From Oreocharis arfaki (taxonomy: Eukaryota; Chordata; Aves; Passeriformes; Paramythiidae), in NCBI GenBank assembly GCA_013398015.1, contig VZRR01010915.1:1-64000 (forward strand): a stretch of DNA of 64,000 bases. The letters run 5' to 3'. This document shows, in pieces, positions 21,311 to 35,600 of the stretch. Below the pieces are notes generated by a model. The model did not search any database and had not been told where the DNA came from. It saw only the letters and a list, made by a program, of their open reading frames with translations. Both the position numbers and the translations under genes were made by a program. Position 1 is the first letter of the stretch, and each line of letters opens with the position of its first letter.

Positions 21311-24300
21311 AAGCTTCATTTACTGAGAGATCAGCACCAAAAGCCCTTTGCAGACTGGCAAAACCTCTGCTGCATGCCCTGACAGTACTGGGTGTTGCAC
21401 TGCACCGCTTCTCCAGGCAGCACAGGGTTGTGGCTCCTGCTGATGGCAATGCTCCTTGCAGATACAGCGAAGCACTTCTGTCAAAACCAGAAAATACTGT
21501 GTTTCTGTGGGGTGGATATGATAAACCGCAGCGAAGGCAGAAACCTCAATTGTGCTCTTCAATCTGCATGACTGTTAGGGTTTTCTGCTTAGGGCTGATT
21601 CCAGCCCCCAAACACCCGGAGATTTATTTGGGGGAAAGAAAAGAGAACACTCCTGACTGAACAAGCTTAGGTAATTCTGCAGTTGTTATACTTCAGTAAT
21701 GCTGGGACCCTGGTGGAAATAGGCACTCAATCATCTTTTTCTTTGACTCCTGTAACCTCCTTGGGCTATACTGATTCAGAAAGGAGGTGTCTACAGAAAA
21801 GCAGGTGCCCTGTCATAGTCACAAAGAGCAGCCATTGAAAAAGTGAATACATTTTCCATCAAGGAGACCCCAGGTCTCAGAGGAGAAAAAGTGATGCAGG
21901 TGACCAGGAGGAGATGGTGCAGTGGTTTTCTGTCAACCTTCATCTGCATCGTAAACCCATCATCTTCCCAAGCACGAAGGAACAGCAGGGCCGGCAGCCT
22001 GCTCAGCCCCACGGTGATGGGGGTCGGGAGCACTGGCTGTGCTGCTGAGGGAGGGATGGTTCACACACTGCTGCCATCTCTGCCACACTTGGCTCCAGAC
22101 AGTGCCTTTCGTCTCTCACTTTTAAGAGTGCTAAAAGGTTTTCTCTCCTCTCTGTGGGAGGTAAGCAAAAGCAGTGTAAGTACGTGTGTTTCTGCTGAAG
22201 CACCAATATTTTTTGGTTGCCATTTGTTGCTCTCCTTACAAAGAATGATCTTTCTGTTAACCTAATCTAAGTGATCACTTGAACACTGCAAGACTGTATG
22301 TCATTTTTAAGTTACTATATAGCGATGGCCTTAGGGAAATTCTACAGATGCCTTGCCACAATCCATTTCTTCCCCATGAGGAGCTACCAGACTAGTTGCT
22401 TGGGCTCATTTGCCACAGCTGTTTGCTTCTTTGACCTCAAAGCTACAAAGGTATGGTGCCAGTGGAATAAGGAAGAGGCTGCCTCTCAAATTACTGATCA
22501 TAAGAATTATTTTCTAAAGTAAAAAGAGACAGGAGACAGTGTTCTTATGGCCAAATGGGACTACTCCTGTGAGTATTTTGCCTTCACCTTTTAATATTTT
22601 TTTCCTTTCCATTTTCTTTTAACCTGTAGACATAGATAAATGAGCAACACAATTTTAATGTGCTTATTAGTCTGGAATAATTTAAGACAGACTAATATCT
22701 CCCTGACAGAAAATTGTCAGCTCAGTTCTGTCATGGCACCAGTCTTTGCAAGCTATTACATTTCTTAAGCAGAGCTACCAGGTAGGTGCTGCATTTTATT
22801 TATTTCTGCAGTTCAAACATTTCCCATTTTCATTTTGACCAGTTGTTCCTATCTAGTTGTGCTCATTTATTTGAAGTTATTTGTAGGTGATACTGTCCCA
22901 AGCTAAAAGCCCGGCATGCAAGAGATTATGAATATTAAAGTATAATTCGTCTAAAAACCAAAGGCAACAAATCTAGGTCAAAGACACTGCCTTGGGCAAA
23001 GTCCACACAAATTCTTTTGCATCACTGAGTATTACAGCTTCTGTCTTTCTGTTTGAAAACGCTCATACCTCATCAGGCAGGTGCCTTTCTATGCAGTGGA
23101 TGTACCATTTAAAAGCATCTCAAGAGCTAAATGTGCAGATCCCGGGCTATGTGTTGCAGAGAAAAACAAAATGCTACCCCATAATGTACATCAATCTAAT
23201 GACTGGTCTTTGAGATTTGGGTTTGTATTTGCTGCTTGTCCCCTTGTGAGGGAAAGACTTGCCCCTAAACATAAGGTGAGTGGTATAAACAAGGAACTAG
23301 GGAAATTTGAGGAGGTCCTCACATTCTTACTTGTTGAAAGTGCTCATTCATGTAAAAATCCACTAAATGGCTCTGCTCTATTATTTCACTTTTGTATTTG
23401 TTTTTCTGCACAAGTCCTACTTTCCTGGTCAATTTGCTGTGTTTACATCATGCCAGTTGTGGTCTGTCCTCTGGAGTGAATTAGTTCCCTCCTAATAGAG
23501 GCTAGTTTTCTTCTGGGTCCTCAGAGAGTGTGGCTGAAGTCAGCCTTCTGGGGGAGGTGTTAGCTTTGAGCAGCAAGAATGTGGGCACATACACACCAGG
23601 TGGCTTAAGAACCAAGGTTCATTCTGTCACAGTCTGCAAAGACCCTGTAGGCACACCCAATGACCATAAAGTGGACTATTTCAGAGCCCGATGACAAGTA
23701 TATTAATGTGGAAAAAGAAAACCTGAGGGTCAGACTTTTATCAGATGGCACTGATCAAGTAGGAGTGTGTTGCATTAAGGGTATAAGAATTTAGCAGAAA
23801 ATAAACCTCCAGAGGTCAGAGGGACTGGGTTTAATTTCTGATTAGAGCAAATTTAGCACTATGACCCTGGTCAAGGTCAAAAGAAGGACTTATATGAGCA
23901 CAGATGCATAAATATGCAGGTTTTTTATCCAGTACTGTAGGTCTGATCACATTCAGTAAGGACTTTGCACGATCTAGATTCACAAAGAGTGCAGTTTGTT
24001 GAAGCAACTGAAAAGCAGATTCAGAATCACCAGTGATAAATGCACTAAGTACCGAGGGTTGGCATGTGTCATGACAGAAAGCACAGCAGGAGAGGCCTAA
24101 TAGCACTGGATACTCCTGGGTCTGTTCCAATGCAGCTGGAGGTGTAAAGTTCATCTAGAGGTGTCCCTTCACAAGAGGAGGAGGGACACAGTGTGTCATC
24201 TGATCTGGGGCAGGCAAAGGTGTTTTCCCTCCTCCAGCCCTTTCTGTCCTGAAAACCCCTCTTTTACACTATAAATTTTGGCCCATCCCAAGGGAATGGA

Positions 24301-25617
24301 ACAACCACATTTATAGGTGGGGTTTGGTGACTTTGAACATACATGCATTGCATGTTCCATGTTCCCCTTTGTTCACATCCTGAGGGGTGTGTAAGTTAAT
24401 TGGTTAGTGGAGCTTAATGAGGGTCTCTGTTATTTTGGTCAGAATTTATAGATGGCAAAAAACGTAGAATAAACCCCTTGGTCCTCCTTCATGTACTGAA
24501 GAAGCAGTAGAGGCTCTCTGACCTCTATCGGAGGAGCTTTGTGCACATTCTCATCTCCTTAATGAACCAGATTTGTAATGAGGCTTGTTTTTCACAGGGA
24601 AGGGAGTGTGGCTATTGGCTGGTACAGAAGCGGGGTGCTCTTCCATGCCTCACTGAAACATCATCAGGCCATGAGATGTCTGCTTCAGACATCATTCAGT
24701 GGTGAGGCCTTGATCAAGCCAGGGCCAAAATGAGCAAGAGGCCCAGCTCATATTTTTTCTCAACCAGCCTCACCAATTCTTCACTGTCTTAAAGCAACAC
24801 TGCAAAATTATGACATTGTAAAATACTTAACATAAAGAGCTGCAGTAGGGTAGAGTGTCCACTGCCTGCCCTCCTCTCCCTTTCCATTACCAAAAGGACT
24901 CAGTAGATGTGGTTCTGGTGTTCATTTAAGTGGAAAAGAAACCTGCATCCTTGCAGTGGATTACCCTGTTGCAAGAGATGGTTTGCTTCATGTAGGTATG
25001 CTGAAAAATTAATGCTACGAAGAGAAAATCTTTCTGTTCCCCAGCATGCTCCTAACTTGTAAAAATATGTGCATGCCCTCATATCTTATTATGGAGCAGA
25101 AACTTTTTTCGGTTGCATGCCTTCCATAGTAATTCACAACACAATTAATACTTTATACAATTAATTCCTTATTTTGAATTGATAGAATGACTAAATCAGG
25201 AAAAAGCAGACAAAAGAGATCCAGAAATATAGTTTAGTATTTTTTACCATTGTAACGATATTTTTACGTTATGGAGCATTACAGTGTTGAATTGTTCTCT
25301 CTTTGCTGAAAGGTAGGGAGAGACAATAATTTTCTTGTGCCTGAAATATGTGTTGCTGGCTAGTTAAATATGCAGTAGTGAAGTTCTGGAGGTCACTATC
25401 GTGACTTCATCTTGACAATGAATATAAAAGAACTGCGGGGCTTGCAAATATCAGTAAACATTTTTAAGCATCAGTTTCAACATGTGTCTTACGAGGTGTC
25501 ATGCTGTGTGTCACAGGATGGCACACATTCCCACGTGTTTCATTTTCATCCCTTGAAGAGTCTTTGATTGCCAGTGGCTGAAAATGCTTTTGAGTGCTTA
25601 TAAAGAAGTGTTTATAA

Positions 25618-25710
25618 AATCATAGAATAACTTAGTTTGGAAAAGACCTTCAACATCCCTGCGTCCTGCAGTCCTTCAACATCCCTGACACTGCCAAGTG
25701 CATCACTAAA
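25618..25710 (-). mobile_element. CR1 LINE 3'-end fragment
   Basis: On the + strand the fragment reads aatcatagaataacttag, then tttggaaaagacctt, and later cactgccaagtgcatcacta, matching the reversed 3' end of an avian CR1 that ends in ATTCTATGATT. It is severely 5'-truncated, about 93 bases, as is normal for CR1. A 15-base unit (ccttcaacatccctg) occurs twice inside it, 26 bases apart (25647 and 25673), suggesting a small internal duplication after insertion. Confidence 0.85.
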
Positions 25711-28700
25711 TATACACATTTACAATAAATTTGTATAAAAATAAAACATGTTTATATTAACTTGGTATTTATTATGCGTGTACTGCAAAAGTGGCCCAAA
25801 CAAATGCAACTTTCAGTTCAGTGTTTAATTTCTTCTGCTTAATTTCCCATACAAGAATTCTAGCTTTTGGCCTACCAAGAGCTAAGAATTCATTCTGCTG
25901 CTTTGCATAGCTTGCAACTTACACCTTCTATTTTTTTTTTTTTAATGTTACGTTTGCATGATGTTTTCATGCTTGGACACTAGTTTAGTCTCTTTAAATT
26001 TACCCTCACATGTGCCAAGGTAATGTACATTAATACCACACACAGTGCTACAATCAGATATATCTCAGCACAGATACGGAAGATTCTTGCACTACCTGAT
26101 TTTTAAACATAGACATACATGTATGGCTTATAGATAGTTAGGCTAGAACAAAATATACCAAATCTGGCCAAAACTTATCCCTGAATTAGATTATTTGAGG
26201 ATGAAGAAAGGAATTCTGAGTTTCTTGGTGGTGAAGCTGAAGTCATGGGATGAAAAGAAGACGACTGGAATAGGTAGCTGAACAATCCCCATGTTTAAAC
26301 AGAATCACTGTTGTTTGCCCATATGGCTCCTGATTTAAGGCAGGCAGAGAAGGGACAATGCAGAAAACAAACTAGGACATCTCCAAAAAATGAGCTATGT
26401 GACCTAACACATGAATCAAAGGCATAATGCTGGTAGTGACTAATACTCAAGTGAATGAATTTGCAAAAGCAGCAGGTTAGTCCAACAATAACTGATACAA
26501 TAGAAAAACACCTATTATGGTGTCGAAAGAATTGAAAGTGTATGTGGGTCGTGAGTATGTCACTGGGCTACGAATGGCTTCATCCCATCCTGTGGCCCTG
26601 GTTTTAGGCTGGCCTTTTGGTTTAATAAATTGAGTGTTTCACATATTATGTGGCAAAGAAGAACTGCTCTCACTTGCTTTTCGACAGTGTTTGGCTGGCT
26701 ATTGTGCTACAGAGGATGTTCTGCTTCTAAATAGCATGTTTAAAGAGTTATTCAGAGTGACATAAAACCATCCATAAAATGTTTTGTTCTGCAGATATTG
26801 ATCTCCAGCAGATGAAGGGCATGTTTTAAGATATCCAGATACTGTTTATGAATGTTTGAACTTGACTATGAATTTTTAAATTTTAATTTGTTTTTTTCTT
26901 TCTAAACACCTGCTGAAAACAAAATTGCATCTGTTTCTTTATAAGCCCATTTGCGAATATACCTGTCAGCCTTCTTTCTTCTCATGTATTATTATGGGTT
27001 TTTTCCTCATTAAAACTGAAGTAAACCATAATAATTATGTTTATATACTTATTTTTATATATCAAAAGCTGGTAGTTTGGATAGCAGATATGACTTTGCA
27101 GCATATGCACGCTTTCTGAGCTGCAACTACTCTACAGCTATACCCATTCCCATTATTTACTAAAGCATATATTGAATTTAAGATCCCAAAGAACTCATAT
27201 TTTAATAAATGAAAAGCTTCATTATGCAACAAAATAATGTTGCTATAATAATGTTTTACTATATTAGGCCTTTTGTGCAGAGCAGAAACATGTAGTGTCT
27301 AAGCATTTCAGTTGTTGTTCAACCATGCAGGAGAGCTATATCTAATGAAAAACACTCCTCTTTAAATCCTTGACTCAAGAATCTTACTTTTTAATGAGAT
27401 AAAAAACAAAACCATACTTAAATAAGCAATGTGATGATAATCCTAGAAGGATATAAATGCAAGTAAGAGAACTATTTCCTTTTACCTCATACAGGTGTAG
27501 TGATTTATTTATTTTTATATGCTCACCTCCTTTTTGCATGTATAATTCTTGTTATAGACTGTCATTCCCAAATTGTTTAAGCACATGTTTGATTACCATT
27601 AGAAATGAGTTAAATATGTTTAAGTGTTTTTCTTAAATAAAGCCAGATAAAAATATTCCTTTGATAGAAAATCAAAATATTAACATCCCAGTGCTGTGAG
27701 TGTTTGTTCCTCTCCTGATTGTTGATTGCACGAATCCCTTCCTCCCACAACCACAGCACTTCTGCTCACCTTAATGAGGTAACTTTTACCAGGATGACCA
27801 CATTCCTTATGAGTTTACCTGCCTTGCCCACCACACACAAAATTACAACAGTGTAAGTTATTAAACCCACTGATATTTGGCAATTGCTATGTCGAGCACA
27901 AAGATAAAAACAGAAGATTTCTTCCATGCCTTAAGAGCTGCCAGAAATCCATGTGCTCAGCTGGATTTCCAGGGCACCGAGCTGCCCACCCAGGACAATA
28001 AGTCACAAATGACTGCAGTCAGCTGTGGCACGAATGGATCACATATAAGCGTGTGTTTGCTTATCAGAGTTTGTTTGTACCTATTCTCTACTCCCAAACT
28101 TCTGAATAGAGAAAACTTTACTACTTCAATTCACTTAACCGAATTGCCTGTGAATAGCATTTTTATAATAATTAAAGCCTACAATCAGAAGTGAATTCTT
28201 ATCAGGTTCTAGAAGCTCTTAGAAAGCGACAGTCTTTCTCCCACAAAACATATATATAAATCCTTTTAAGACAGGTAAAACCTGCCTATCTATAGAATTC
28301 CTAATCAATGCAAAATGTAAATTTTTTCAGCTATGGGCTTGTTAGGTATCACCTCTGATGTGATTCATTTTGTTGCTTTACTCATCTTTACATAATTTGG
28401 TTTTCCTAAATGACGTTCATCCTCCTCTGAGGATGAGGCAGTGCACCACAAGGGAATTGTTCCTCAGAGCCTTACTGGAGCATTAGTTTCTCCTGTGCAG
28501 GCACTGCTGGTGGTTTCATAGAGTTTCTCTCTCCCAGGGAGTCTATTGGGCTTACTGAACAATTCTAGTTGCTTTCCTACTATCTCTTTCTGCCAAAGAT
28601 AACTGCAAACAGCTATTTTACATAGGTGTCACCTTAGGAGTAAATAGAAAAGCCTTTAATTGGAATTATAGGGAATTTTTAAAAGCCTCACAAAGCATTC

Positions 28701-29636
28701 CATGTCTCCAGTCAGTTAAAAAACAAAAAGCTCACAGCTTTCCTAATTGGAATCCTAGAATTATTTTAAGTGAATACATCTCCTGGGTTTGTCCTGCCTC
28801 AGAATACATTCCTTTGAAAAAACCTCAGTCAAGGCTGTTAAAAGTTTAAATATTATGTTCCTTTTTCTATCTCTTTTAATTCTGTGGAGTAGATGATATC
28901 AAATATCAAAACCAGTGAAAAAGGCCTGATACATTGTGGACACAGGGGCTGCTTGACCTTTAACCTTGCGATTTAACATTTCCTATGTCCACTGTCCATG
29001 AGGAGGATCACTTTTCCCTGGTGTAGTTGATTACAATGGCTGAATGAGGATAGTCAGGAGAAAGAGGTGGTATACTTGTCTCAGGTCATTAGCTGCTCTC
29101 TACTTCACCTCAATGAGAGCTCAACTGTAAAAGAATTGACTTTACAGTGAGCCCCTTTGGGAGCACTGGGAATAAGTGACATGCACAGGTACTGTCATGC
29201 TCAGGATGCCCTGCTGGAAGAGCACTGCACATCGTGGGGGTGGAAAAGCCAAGGGGTACATGTCATTACTAGGGCCATGTGCTGGGCTGACAATTCGCAG
29301 AGGACCTCCAAGGGAACGATGTTAAAGCTGAATTGTCACACTTCTGTAGTAAATTAGCCCAGTAGGGAATCCTAAGCCATGGCTTCGAATCTTAGCTGTC
29401 CAAAAATCTGGGTAAACTTTATCCCTGGATCACAAGACTTGGGGCTGCAGGTTTTCCCAGCCCACAGCACTGATGTGAATAAGGAACACCGGCTTTCATT
29501 TGTAACACAGCCTGGAGAGTCAGCTCTAACTCAGGCAAGAATGTCTAAATTATGCTTTTTACAACCCAGCTTCTGTCTTGGAAAAGAAAATGTGCTCCTA
29601 TGATCCTCATGATCTCTTTCTCCACCGCTGCCCTTC

Positions 29637-29682
29637 CCTCTCTTTCTCTCTCTCTCTCTCTCTATCTCTTTCTCTCTCTTTC
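29637..29682. repeat. (TC)n microsatellite
   Basis: An interrupted CT/TC dinucleotide run of about 46 bases, with ctctatctc and ctctttctc interruptions. It encodes Ser-Leu repeats only by composition. Confidence 0.9.
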
Positions 29683-32600
29683 GTGCTTATACCAGCTGAT
29701 TAGGGCAGCCATAAGGTACAGCTTAGAAATGTGGGTTCAGACGAAGCAAAGTAAATATTTTCATACCTATAGGAATGCTGTGTGCCTTCTCCAGGAGCTC
29801 TCTAGGCCCTAGTAACCATATGCCATGCTGTTACGTTTTCAGAACAATCCTGGTCACAATTATCTTCCAAATGTCTCCTTGAGATGACTAGGGAGTACCA
29901 TTCACTTATCATCCCCAGATGCCTTGCACAGGCTTCTGCTCCGAAAATTAAGATAGCTAATGGCACAGAATAGAGGCTGTTCTGTGTCAGCTGGCATCAT
30001 TGTCAGGGTGTGGGCATCTCTGGTGTCTTATTTTATTCACATTTTAGTGAAGGAGGCTTGATAGTTGAGCTGCTGAGGAGACAGCTATGTCAATAAAACC
30101 AAAGCTCTTGGCTGGCAATATTTAGCTTTGTAGTCAAAGGTCATGGTCTATGGAACTGTAGCTGAATGAGGAACATCCTTTACTGCAGCTTTTGAAGTTT
30201 TTACAAAAGTTCAGATGAAAACGAATAAATATCTGTAGGATCCTCTGTGGCTTTTCATTTCCTTATGACTCATTTGATCTTTCACATACAAAGCAATGTC
30301 TGGCATCATAATATGGGATTATGGGATGTAATTGTATTTTCTCCTCCCAGCTATCTGTGACGAATCAAGAGGGAAGATCATTAGATAAAGGAGGAGTGGC
30401 ATTATGCTGTTTTATGGTAGAAACAAGAGAGACTGTATTTGTGAAAGTGGGGGAGAATGAGAATGCTTTCCCCACTGGGAACGTGAATGTCTCTCAGCCT
30501 TGCACATACATAAGCCAAGAGCAGAGGAGAGAAGGTTCCTCAGAGCCCTTACACAGCTGGTCGTTCTTCCACACCGAAACCCTCTGGAGATTTCAGTCAG
30601 GAGCCAATTCCACAACATCTGGATTAGTTTGAAATTCACTTGGATTCATTTTATCAGCCTTAACAGATTGCCTGGGGAGGATTAGGAGTCTTCGTCATTG
30701 GAGGCCTTCACCACAGCTTATACAAAACACATGTTCAGGACTAATCAAGGTGCAACAGAGTCTGTCTTGGTCCAACCGCTGGACAGCTGATCGTTCGCAA
30801 TCCGTTTCAGCCTGGTTTTCCTAAGTCTCTGTGAATATAAGAACATGAAAAGAAGTCCCTGACTAAAGTCTGAAGAGAAACTCCTTTCTTATTCATTCTA
30901 AAATCCAAACAGAGTCTAATGGATTTTTATATACAATCACACAGTATATTAGTAGCCAATCGTTTTTAGAACATGTTGACATTTTGTGGTATCGAGTCAG
31001 ATCTGAATTGCTGGAAGACAAATACTCCAGTATTTTTTTCTCTTCATCCCACTTGTTTTGTAAAGAGCATACATGTGGAAAAGTAAGACAACCACATAAA
31101 TTTTAAAAGCACAGTAAAAATAGCTATTCACAAATGTTCAAAATACTAGTAATTAATCTGGACACTCCCTTTCTTTCTTGTTTTATATATGGACATATTT
31201 TCCTCTCTTAGATTACCCTCTCCTAGCAAGTGACTTTAAACATTAATTACCTAAGCACCAGGTCATGTGCTTAGTACTTACCTTACAAGACACTTTGAAT
31301 TGAAAACATCAGTGTTGTCAGCAAAGGATGTGGGGTAGAGACTGCATTGAGGTTCACAGAAACTTTTTGGAATAGTAAGGAGTAAGAAAAGTTTCTGAAT
31401 GAAAAGATTCTGAACACAGTTGTGTATTCTCCCTGTTGTGGAAGTTACAACCAGTTTTGGCAAAGCTCTGCATCTTGGAATAGACCTAAATCTTGGAAAG
31501 CCAAGTAAACATGCCACAAAGACAACAGTCACATTATGGTTAAATAATTGGAAAACATGCATGTGTCTGTGTCTTCTAATCTGTCTTGCGTATAAATGTT
31601 CTGTGCTAAGAGTTATCAGCATTCGAATTTGGAAGTGTGATAAAAAATATTTGGGGATAAAACAACAAAGAAAAAAGCATACGTGTCTCATTTGGTGTGA
31701 AGCAGTAGTTTCTGTAACAAGTTTTGCCCTTGCAGGAAGAAAATTGCGTTTTAAAGGAGGAGTTTTAAAATAACGTTCACTCATTGTACTACAATAATGA
31801 AGAAGAAAACAATGGAAACTTTTATTTGGTACAACTAGAAGGATGAAGCAATCACACTGAGTTCAGAAATTTCAGCCCGTGTTCATTAAAATCTCTGGAA
31901 GGACACCTTGGGAGTCTGCCTCCTCAAAAGACATATATTACTGACAGTTTGGGGAAAAACAGTTTTGGAGAACTTACAGGCTCTGACTTACCTCTGAACT
32001 GTATGCACATGGTTCTTGCTGCCCTTTCTATCCACCATAACGACAAACCTATCCCACTGTGGAATCAAAACAACGGTAGGCATAGGATGAAAGTCACTGA
32101 TGTGATATATACTTACTTTGCTGACTCAAGTTTATTTTAAAATATTAATAAACTAACTCCGTATTGCCAAGCTACTTGCCAGATGATTTTCTGTCTGCAT
32201 CTCTAACTTAATGCCAGATCAGGCTTTTTCTCTACTTTTCTAATTGGCATAGAGCCAATGTAAAAGAGCATAGCTAGCACAAGTGTTATACACCAAGAAC
32301 ATCTGCCCATCCATGAGCCAAAACAAAGGTGTCTTGCTGTGTGTGGTAGACCCAGTTCTAACTCACACAGGACCATGGCCTCACAAATGCCCTCTGGTAG
32401 TCTCCACAAGTTACAATCATTACCACTGAAGGACTTCAGGAATGACCAGGGAGCCAGGAAAGCTGAGCCTGTGGGAAGGGTCCAAACTACTTGTAGCATC
32501 CTTTTTACTCCAGTTTCGAGACTCTTTGTGTCATGACAACTTATAATATAATTTATGTCCACTCTGGTGTGTGTTCCAGGCCCACAATATATTTTTTGCA

Positions 32601-35600
32601 GTCTGAAGCTGTATAATTATCTGCGACTGAGTGAGCTGGTATAGAGAGCTTGGTATGCTTGCACGAGTAGCGAGTCATCCGCTTGGATTTCAGTGAAGTA
32701 CTCAATCAAGCATAATGGAGTTGCATGACTCAGTAAAGTGAGTGTAAGAGAACAAGGTGAAAGACCCAGCTGCCCATGAGTCCTGTTTTTATTATATGGT
32801 TTGAAGCCCACATGCACAAAGGTAGAATTTATCAAAAATAAAGTGTTTGGAGGAAAACTCTTAATGCTGACCTCTATAATTTGACATGCTGGAAGTCACA
32901 AACCACAAAAACATTTAACTCACAGATATGGTACTCATTGTTAAGAAGATGGATGTTAATATACGTGGATGTACATAATATACATTCATATCTATAATAT
33001 ATGTATGTATTTCAAAGAAATTAGCTAGTAGTGCTAAGATTCAAGGCCAGCATGCTGAATAGCCCTATATTTAGATTTATTTTATGCTAAATTGATTACC
33101 ACACTGATGATGCAAAAATCATATATAGCATTTAAATATTTTAATAATTTTTATATATTTGTTAACGCTAATAATAAAAGAATGTTTGTCTCCAGGAACA
33201 AGCCAGATTTCTGTCTTGTTTCTCTATTCCTTTCTTCATTACAATGGTGTTGCCAGTTAGATTAAGTGAAAATATAGTTTATGCATTTCAGGCCAGAATT
33301 GTTTTAAATTATGACTACAAAGGCTGTCATTGGTTAATGTACTAGGAGACAGATAACATGAATTATGGGTAGCAAAAGTCTAAATAGTCTTGGAAAGATT
33401 TTTAAAAATTTGTTTTCTTTATAAAGTAACAAGTGGTAAATTCCCTGCTATTTTACATAAAACAAAAGTTAAAACAAAAGTGACTGTGTATCTTCAAAGA
33501 CAAACATTCAGTTGGAAATGAAAACTCATAAGTTTAGAAGAAAGTTTAACCAATGTGCGTCAGCACTAGAATAAATATTGCCCTCTGGGGCTATTACAGA
33601 AACACAGCATTGCTGGAGGGAGAATTATTCAAGTTAAAAAGTTCTCCTTTATGCACCAGTCCTGTGAAAGAGAAGAGTGAAAATGGGATCCTGTTAAAAT
33701 GAAAAGTCCTGACAAGATACTCAAGTCAGTGGAAGCTGGCGTAGGAATAACTGTTTAGGAATAGACAAGGCATCTCCATTTTAACAAGGCCTCAAATATC
33801 ATATTAGAACACCATAGCACCATGGAATTCAAGTTCCCAATGCTACTAACACCTTAATATATTCAGCACTGTGTAACTGGCTTTTCTTTGCTGCGTGTCG
33901 TGGCTGAGAATACAACATCAGCATTAAGCAAATAATGGGAGTGTTGCTATGGGCTTCTGTGAGAGCGGGCCTTCGTTCCATGTGTTAAGACATCAACCAA
34001 GTAATTTTCTTCTTGCCATCTTCAATTTGGTGTAATATATTATCGTAATAAAGGGAGCTGGGAGCAGCAAGACTTGATAAGAGTCAAAATGCTCTCAGAA
34101 ACTCAAAAAGATTAGTTTCAGTGACAGTTCTATGGTTTTCAAAGCAGACAGTACTCTTACAGGACAAGAGAAAAATTGACAAGAAACAAGTCGGATTACT
34201 TAAATTTAAAAATAAAAATACACAATAAGGTCCCTGAATTCCTGGTGGGCACTGCAGGACTGGGAAGGATTGATATACCCGTTTGTACCCCTCTGTACCC
34301 ATTTGTACTGCTGGGTCTTTGGTCAAGACTCTCAGAAGTGCACAGGGGCTGGGTGTCAAGCTCCTGTTTATTTCAGTATTGCATTAGCTGAATGCAAGAG
34401 TTGGGGAATTCACAAGTTCACACATACTAAAAAATAATGTTTTGCTCTACAATTATTCAGACTTCTATTGAAAGTGAAAATAATTATTTTTAATAACATT
34501 TTTGAAAATTACTTTATTATTTTATCTCCATTTTGCTTGTGAAAAAATAAAGCTATACATCAACAATGACTTGCTGAAAGTTACATTTTTTTTTTTTCTT
34601 TTTTTACCATTGTCTCTCCTGAGGAATAGTAATATCCCCTATCTTAAAGCACCACTGGAAGGATAAATTAATTAATATTTGCAAAGAGCTTTGGAATCTT
34701 AAGCTGAAAGGTGCTAGATAAGTGAAAAGAATTATACTGTAAATTATGCATAAGCATTGTGAATGCTGCTTTTTCAGATGTGTCTGCTACGAAGATCAGT
34801 CAGTAGTTCAGACATCAAAAACATGGATGAAGTAGCACTGTTTAAGAATTGATTAGTATACCTTTGGGGGTAAAAGAATGGCAGTCTGCAGCAAGGCAGG
34901 AGACAACAGCTCCCGTATCATGAGGAAAATGACATTTTGATACCATAAGAAGTTCCTTACACCTTTGAAGTTGCGATTTAATTCAAAGTCAGTCAGTATT
35001 TTTTATTTTTCATATAATTATGAAAGCAGTTTCATGTCAATGAGTGCTTTTTTAAAAGTGAAAACAACCTAGATGGAGCAGATAAAAATCCAAGGAAAAC
35101 ACTTTCACTTCTCTGTTGCTATCAGCCACAATCTGGGGTGATCTTCCCAGCCCTCCTGAAAGAGGCTTAAGAAGCTTCTTATGCAACTGTTCACAGTTGT
35201 ATTGCTTTAAAACTAGGGCTGAATGTGAATCATAAAATATTCTATTCTTCAAAGGCACAGAGAAACAAGGCTGCTAATGAGACCGAAACAACAAAAGAAG
35301 GAGCAAAACGCACATCTGGGCAATTCATAATGGAGATTTGTACTACAGAAGTGGTCAGAGAGTTCCGGGTAGGAGGGACAGGTTTTGTCTAAGTCCAGGT
35401 CTATGCAATTAGCAAACTGTTTCTAGAGAACTGCTGGCTACTGATCAGACCAGACAGCCCAATCAAGCTGATCAGGCTGACTTCCACGCCCCTGTTGGCA
35501 CTGGCTGGTACTAGAATAGGATTGAATGGTCCTGGCGTGGGATTTTCATGCCATAGCAGGAAGGAAGGAACTTCAGGTCTATTGATTATTCCAGTAGCAA

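Larger units (their letters stand above)
12606..25617. other. Intergenic DNA, no gene recognised
   Basis: AT-rich DNA downstream of GPR37. Every open frame here is short (140 codons at most, at 21843-22265 on +) and none shows a domain, signal peptide or conserved motif. Locally GC-richer patches occur at about 18.28-18.45, 21.35-21.64 and 21.95-22.11 kb, where overlapping open frames on both strands reflect composition. Contents otherwise: an A/C-rich tract at 14.18 kb and a two-copy 43-base tandem repeat at 21.2 kb. Confidence 0.6.

Noticed and set aside
21843..22265. 140-codon open frame on +
   Set aside because: It lies in a GC-richer patch with overlapping open frames on both strands and shows no motif.
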